7,938 nt of DNA from JAXHTH01 sp034211115 (GTDB taxonomy: Bacteria > Planctomycetota > Phycisphaerae > Phycisphaerales > SM1A02): positions 1 through 7,938 of the forward strand of contig JAXHTH010000218.1 of assembly GCA_034211115.1 (NCBI GenBank). The letters run 5' to 3'. The position numbers were made by a program, and so were the translations under genes. Of the stretch, positions 5,321 to 7,938 are shown one piece after another. The stretch's first letter is position 1. Each line of letters opens with the position of its first letter. The notes below the pieces were generated by a model. It saw nothing but the letters and a program-made list of their open reading frames with translations, did no database searches and was not told the DNA's origin.

Positions 5321-6613
5321 ATGAGCACCATCGTCATCACCAACGCGCGGATCGTGACTCTCAAGGGCCCCCGCGGCCCACGGCGCGGCGAGGCCCTGGC
5401 CGACCTCGGCGTCATCGAACGGGGCTATCTTCGGATCGATGACGATCGCATCGCCGCCGTCGGGCCCGGCGATCCGCCCCAACCGGAGGAGGGGCTGGAG
5501 GGGGACATCGTCGATGCCGGCGGGGCCGTCCTCGCACCCGCCTTCGTCGACTGCCATACGCACACCTGCTGGGCGGGCAGCCGCTTCGACGAGTTCGAAA
5601 TGTCCCTGCGCGGCGCGACGTACCTGGACATCCTCCGCAACGGGGGCGGGATCATGTCGACCGTCCGCGCCGTTCGCGCCGCCGACGAGGCGGAGCTCGC
5701 CGCCGGGCTCCTCCGACGCCTCGCCGCCATGGCCGCCCTCGGCACCGGCGCCGTCGAGATCAAGAGCGGCTACGGCCTCGATACCGAGACCGAACTCAAG
5801 ATGCTCCGCGCCATACACGCCGTCAACCAGTTCGTCCCACCCATCATCATCGGCACCTTCCTCGGCGCCCACGCTATCGACAAGGCCAATCCCGAGTTCA
5901 TCGACCAGACGATCAGCGAGACGCTGCCCGCCGTCGTGCAGGAGTTCCCCGGCATCACCTGCGATGCCTACTGCGAGCAGGGCGCGTGGTCGCTGAAGGA
6001 CACGCAACGGCTCTTCGAGGCGGCCATCGATTTGGGCTGTCCCATCCGCGTGCACGCCGACCAGTTCAACAGCCTGGGCATGACGCGGCTCGCCATCGAG
6101 ATGGGCGCGGTGAGCGTGGATCACCTCGAGGCGACCACGCCCGGCGAGCTCGAACAGCTCGCCGGGAGTTCGACCTTCGGCGTGGCCCTGCCCTGCTCGG
6201 GCTTCCATCTCGATGACGCCTACGCACCGGCGCGTCGTTTCATCGATGCCGGCGGCGCGCTGGCGATCGCGACGAATTACAACCCCGGCTCCGCGCCGAC
6301 GCCGTCGATGCCCTTCACCATCGCCCTCGCCTGCCGCAAGCTGCGCCTGACGCCAGCCGAGGCGATCACCTGCGCAACCTACAACCCCGCCTGTGTGCTG
6401 GGCATCGAGGAGGAGACCGGCTCGCTCGAGGTCGGCAAGCGCGCCGACATCCAGCTCCTGGACTGTGTCGACGAGCGCGAGCTGGCCTTCGAGTTCGCCA
6501 CCGCCGGCCCGCTCGTCGTCATGCTCGGCGGGCAGATCGTCCACACCCGCGCCGTCGAACGCGAGGAAGAGGAACCGACCGGGGACGAGGATGAGGGGGA
6601 GGCTGAGCAGTAG
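5321..6613 (+). CDS. hutI: Imidazolonepropionase (430 aa)
   Basis: HutI is a cytoplasmic metal-dependent amidohydrolase that opens imidazolonepropionate to N-formimino-L-glutamate, step three of histidine degradation. The fold and motifs are clear: N-terminal composite domain with ITNARIVTL and ADLGVIERGYLRIDDDRIAA, metal ligands His79 and His81 in FVDCHTHTCWAGSRFDEF, GGGIMSTVRAVRAA (108-121), VEIKSGYGLDTETELKML (145-162), His245 in RVHADQFNS, His268 in VSVDHLEATTP, and ATNYNPGSAPTPSMP (317-331). Position 319 is Asn where the family usually has the metal-ligand Asp (TDxNPG). The length is normal apart from an acidic C-terminal tail (about residues 413-430, EREEEEPTGDEDEGEAEQ). The ATG at 5321 is at the expected N-terminus but lacks a Shine-Dalgarno. 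It ends in TAG. The preceding pathway enzyme HutU is encoded at the left edge of the window, not adjacent. Confidence 0.97.
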   Translation: MSTIVITNARIVTLKGPRGPRRGEALADLGVIERGYLRIDDDRIAAVGPGDPPQPEEGLEGDIVDAGGAVLAPAFVDCHTHTCWAGSRFDEFEMSLRGATYLDILRNGGGIMSTVRAVRAADEAELAAGLLRRLAAMAALGTGAVEIKSGYGLDTETELKMLRAIHAVNQFVPPIIIGTFLGAHAIDKANPEFIDQTISETLPAVVQEFPGITCDAYCEQGAWSLKDTQRLFEAAIDLGCPIRVHADQFNSLGMTRLAIEMGAVSVDHLEATTPGELEQLAGSSTFGVALPCSGFHLDDAYAPARRFIDAGGALAIATNYNPGSAPTPSMPFTIALACRKLRLTPAEAITCATYNPACVLGIEEETGSLEVGKRADIQLLDCVDERELAFEFATAGPLVVMLGGQIVHTRAVEREEEEPTGDEDEGEAEQ

Positions 6614-6853
6614 GCGGAACGTGCGTCCCGCCCGTTCATGCCGGTCGGGCTCCGGCGTCACGAGGTCACGATTCGGCGTCTTTCAGGATCGAAAACTCCT
6701 GACATCTTCACGCTGCGCCGTGTGATTCCCTTCCCCCCACCGGCGCACCGCGCTTGTACAACCCTCGCTTATGTTGTGAAATGAACCGCACGCCGCGCCC
6801 CGATGGCGCGGAGGCACCGCCCGCTCACGGACAATGTGGATAAGGAGTCTGTC
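6614..6853. other. Intergenic spacer between hutI and the membrane protein
   Basis: The 240-bp gap holds no convincing gene. A weak hairpin (GCCGG/CCGGC, 6640-6656) lacks a T tract. A short AT-richer patch at about 6753-6785, with TTGTACAA and TTATGTTGTGAAATGAA, might hold a promoter, but no properly spaced pair of hexamers was found. A clear AAGGAG Shine-Dalgarno at 6842-6847 serves the following gene. Confidence 0.4.
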
Positions 6854-7408
6854 ATGGCTGAGCTTCTCGATCTCTGGCTGCCGATCATCGTCTCGGCCGC
6901 CGTCGTGTTCATCGCCAGTGCGCTGGCGTGGATGGTTCTGCCTCATCACAAGCCCGACTGGAAGACGCTTCCCGATCAGCAGAGCATGCTCGACAAGCTG
7001 CGCAGCCTGAATCTTCAGCCGGCGCTGTACATGTTCCCCTGCTGCGGCGAGGGGAAGAACATGAAGGACCCCGAGTTCAGGAAGATGTGGGAAGAAGGGC
7101 CGCACGGCGTGCTGATGATGCACAAAGGGAAGCCCAACTTCGCCAGGAACCTCCTGCTGGTCTTCATCTTCTATCTCGTGGTCGGCCTCTTCGTCGCCTA
7201 TGTCGGCACCCTCGCCCTCGAGCCCGGCGCGGCGTTCCGCACCGTCTTCCGCGTCACCGGGACCGTCGCGGTGATGGCCTACGTCTTCGGCGGAATCCCG
7301 AATGCGATCTTCTTCGGGCGCACCGCGCGCAGCGTCCTCATGGACCTCATCGACGGCTTCGTCTACGGCATCCTGACCGGCCTCATCTTCGCCTGGCTCT
7401 GGCCGTGA
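6854..7408 (+). CDS. Four-TM membrane protein of unknown function (184 aa)
   Basis: I recognise no characterised family. The ATG at 6854 follows a good Shine-Dalgarno (AAGGAG, 6-nt spacing) and begins at the first membrane helix, so the longer in-frame start at 6803 is rejected. Hydrophobic segments are at about residues 8-29 (LWLPIIVSAAVVFIASALAW), 99-121 (NLLLVFIFYLVVGLFVAYVG), 129-152 and 161-183. Between the first and second helices is a soluble loop of about 70 residues with HHKPDWKTLPDQQSMLDKLR, then LYMFPCCGEGKNMKDPEF (Cys63, Cys64) and GPHGVLMMHKGKPN. The paired His31-His32 at the end of helix 1 and the paired Cys in the loop might bind a metal, which is speculation. It probably sits in the inner membrane. 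It ends in TGA, which is also the first unit of a heptamer repeat array. It appears monocistronic. Confidence 0.85.
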   Translation: MAELLDLWLPIIVSAAVVFIASALAWMVLPHHKPDWKTLPDQQSMLDKLRSLNLQPALYMFPCCGEGKNMKDPEFRKMWEEGPHGVLMMHKGKPNFARNLLLVFIFYLVVGLFVAYVGTLALEPGAAFRTVFRVTGTVAVMAYVFGGIPNAIFFGRTARSVLMDLIDGFVYGILTGLIFAWLWP

Positions 7409-7447
7409 TCAGTGATCAGTGATCAGTGATGAGTGATGAGCGATGAG
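7406..7447. repeat. Heptanucleotide tandem array TGATCAG/TGATGAG starting at a stop codon
   Basis: Six 7-bp units run without gaps: TGATCAG three times, TGATGAG twice, then CGATGAG. The first TGA is the stop codon of the membrane protein gene. The period (7) is coprime to 3, so the units place TGA in all forward frames. The TGATCAG units also place TGA in all three reverse frames. The array abuts the 198-bp repeat. Confidence 0.9.
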
Positions 7448-7842
7448 CCGGGTGCCACGGCCAGCGACCGAAGGGAGTCGGCCGTGCGCCGTCATCGAAG
7501 TCATGAGTGCGGCGTCGCGCCGATCGTCCTGGCTCCCGCGCCTCGCGACGTGGCCACTGGCCGCGGCTTTACACGGTGTCAACCTCGGCTGCCGAGCCGG
7601 TTTCCGGGGGCCGATTCCACCCACACTCCGGACAGCCGCCCCCGGCCGGGTGCCACGGCCAGCGACCGAAGGGAGTCGGCCGTGCGCCGTCATCGAAGTC
7701 ATGAGTGCGGCGTCGCGCCGATCGTCCTGGCTCCCGCGCCTCACGACGCTGCCGCTGGCCGCGGCTCTACACGGTGTCAACCTCGGCTGCCGAGCCGCCC
7801 TGCCGGGGCCGGTTCCACCCGCACTCCGGGCAGCCGCCCTCA
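7447..7842. repeat. 198-bp tandem direct duplication (two units)
   Basis: Unit 1 (7447-7644) and unit 2 (7645 to about 7838-7842) align with a constant 198-bp offset. The first 98 bp of each unit (7447-7544 and 7645-7742) are identical. The rest differs at roughly a dozen or more positions. The identical half contains an imperfect hairpin (7451-7490 and 7649-7688, arms including CACGGCC/GGCCGTG) and a tight CGGCG-TCG-CGCCG hairpin (7510-7522 and 7708-7720). The diverged half encodes, on the minus strand, the C-terminal part of a zinc ribbon with a stop codon. The unit is 66 codons long, so both copies are in the same minus-strand frame. The gene-free stretch 7409-7766 consists of the heptamer array and most of this duplication. 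Confidence 0.92.
7569..7640 (-). pseudogene. Duplicated 3' fragment of the zinc-ribbon gene
   Basis: On the minus strand this encodes GGCPECGWNRPPETGSAAEV followed by DTV and TAA. It matches the end of the zinc-ribbon gene at 7767-7838 except for three residues after NRP. Both Cys codons and the Asn codon differ synonymously between copies (TGT versus TGC, AAT versus AAC). The first CPxCG knuckle and a start codon are missing: upstream in frame is non-homologous sequence and then the TAG of the other copy. It is a fragment left by the 198-bp duplication, unless it is reached by readthrough. Confidence 0.7.
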
Positions 7843-7892
7843 AGCCGTCCTCGCAGGTCATACCCGCACTGCGGGCAGCGGCCGCCGCTCAT
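7767..7892 (-). CDS. Small double-CxxC zinc-ribbon protein (41 aa from this start; may extend beyond the window)
   Basis: The minus-strand frame reads MSGGRCPQCGYDLRGRLEGG, then CPECGWNRPRQGGSAAEVDT, V and TAG. Cys6, Cys9, Cys21 and Cys24 form two CPxCG knuckles that should bind one zinc. CPxCGYDLRG followed by CPECG is a frequent planctomycete module, often at the N-terminus of membrane or other proteins; here it ends soon after the second knuckle. The ATG (complement of 7890-7892) has no visible Shine-Dalgarno, and the frame stays open to the window edge (RRPLCALPRVRRLLR upstream), so the true start may lie outside. The function is unknown; such modules usually mediate protein or nucleic-acid contacts. 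Its 3' half is duplicated downstream. Confidence 0.6.
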   Translation of the reverse strand: MSGGRCPQCGYDLRGRLEGGCPECGWNRPRQGGSAAEVDTV

Positions 7893-7938
7893 GCGCAGGA
7901 GTCGGCGGACACGGGGCAGAGCGCAGAGCGGGCGCCGA

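Noticed and set aside
6640..6656. Terminator for hutI
   Set aside because: The stem is short, the loop is 7 nt and no T tract follows.
5231..6661. Minus-strand open frame of 476 codons opposite hutI
   Set aside because: Antisense shadow of hutI with biased composition and no motifs; hutI is unmistakable.
6754..6775. Promoter TTGTAC/TATGTT upstream of the membrane protein
   Set aside because: The spacer is only 10 bp, too short for sigma70, and no better pair was found.
7447..7842. CRISPR array
   Set aside because: There are only two long directly adjacent units without short repeats and unique spacers, and no cas genes.
7409..7861. Minus-strand open frame of 150 codons across the duplication
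   Set aside because: It is out of frame with the zinc ribbon, consists of arginine/alanine-rich repeat translation, and runs into the heptamer array.

Overview
The window looks like chromosomal DNA of a planctomycete, most likely of the Phycisphaerae type. Three things point there: GC-rich sequence with strong third-position G/C bias, a secreted beta-helix protein ending in the two-repeat calcium-binding (dockerin-type) tail common in that group, and a small double-knuckle zinc ribbon of the CPxCGYDLRG type. This placement is inference from sequence style; no rRNA or marker gene is present.

Layout. 2-514 (+) is the 3' end of hutU (urocanate hydratase). 614-1057 (+) is a small predicted lipoprotein, followed by a hairpin-containing gap and a class I SAM-dependent methyltransferase at 1156-1962 (+). 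A promoter-like site and a GC-rich leader precede a secreted right-handed beta-helix/dockerin gene (2207-4366, +). That gene is open over 719 codons except for one in-frame TGA at 2609-2611. It ends inside a period-7 repeat and is followed by an excellent intrinsic terminator (4461-4487). A sixA-like histidine phosphatase (4698-5195, -) is convergent with it and divergent from hutI (imidazolonepropionase, 5321-6613, +). A four-TM membrane protein of unknown function (6854-7408, +) follows. The right end is repeat-rich: a second period-7 array, then a 198-bp tandem duplication that carries the 3' part of a zinc-ribbon gene read on the minus strand.

How the genes relate. HutU and HutI catalyse consecutive steps of histidine degradation (urocanate to imidazolonepropionate to formiminoglutamate), but here they are separated by about 4.8 kb of apparently unrelated genes, including one on the opposite strand, so they are not one simple operon. 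The other genes show no obvious common pathway.

No defence system, CRISPR array, transposase, integrase, tRNA or rRNA was found. The points most worth a second look are the in-frame TGA with a hairpin shortly downstream (damage, assembly error or recoding), an Asn in HutI where the family has its metal-ligand Asp, the two heptamer arrays that place stop codons in every frame directly at gene ends, and the 198-bp duplication with one invariant half and one diverged half.
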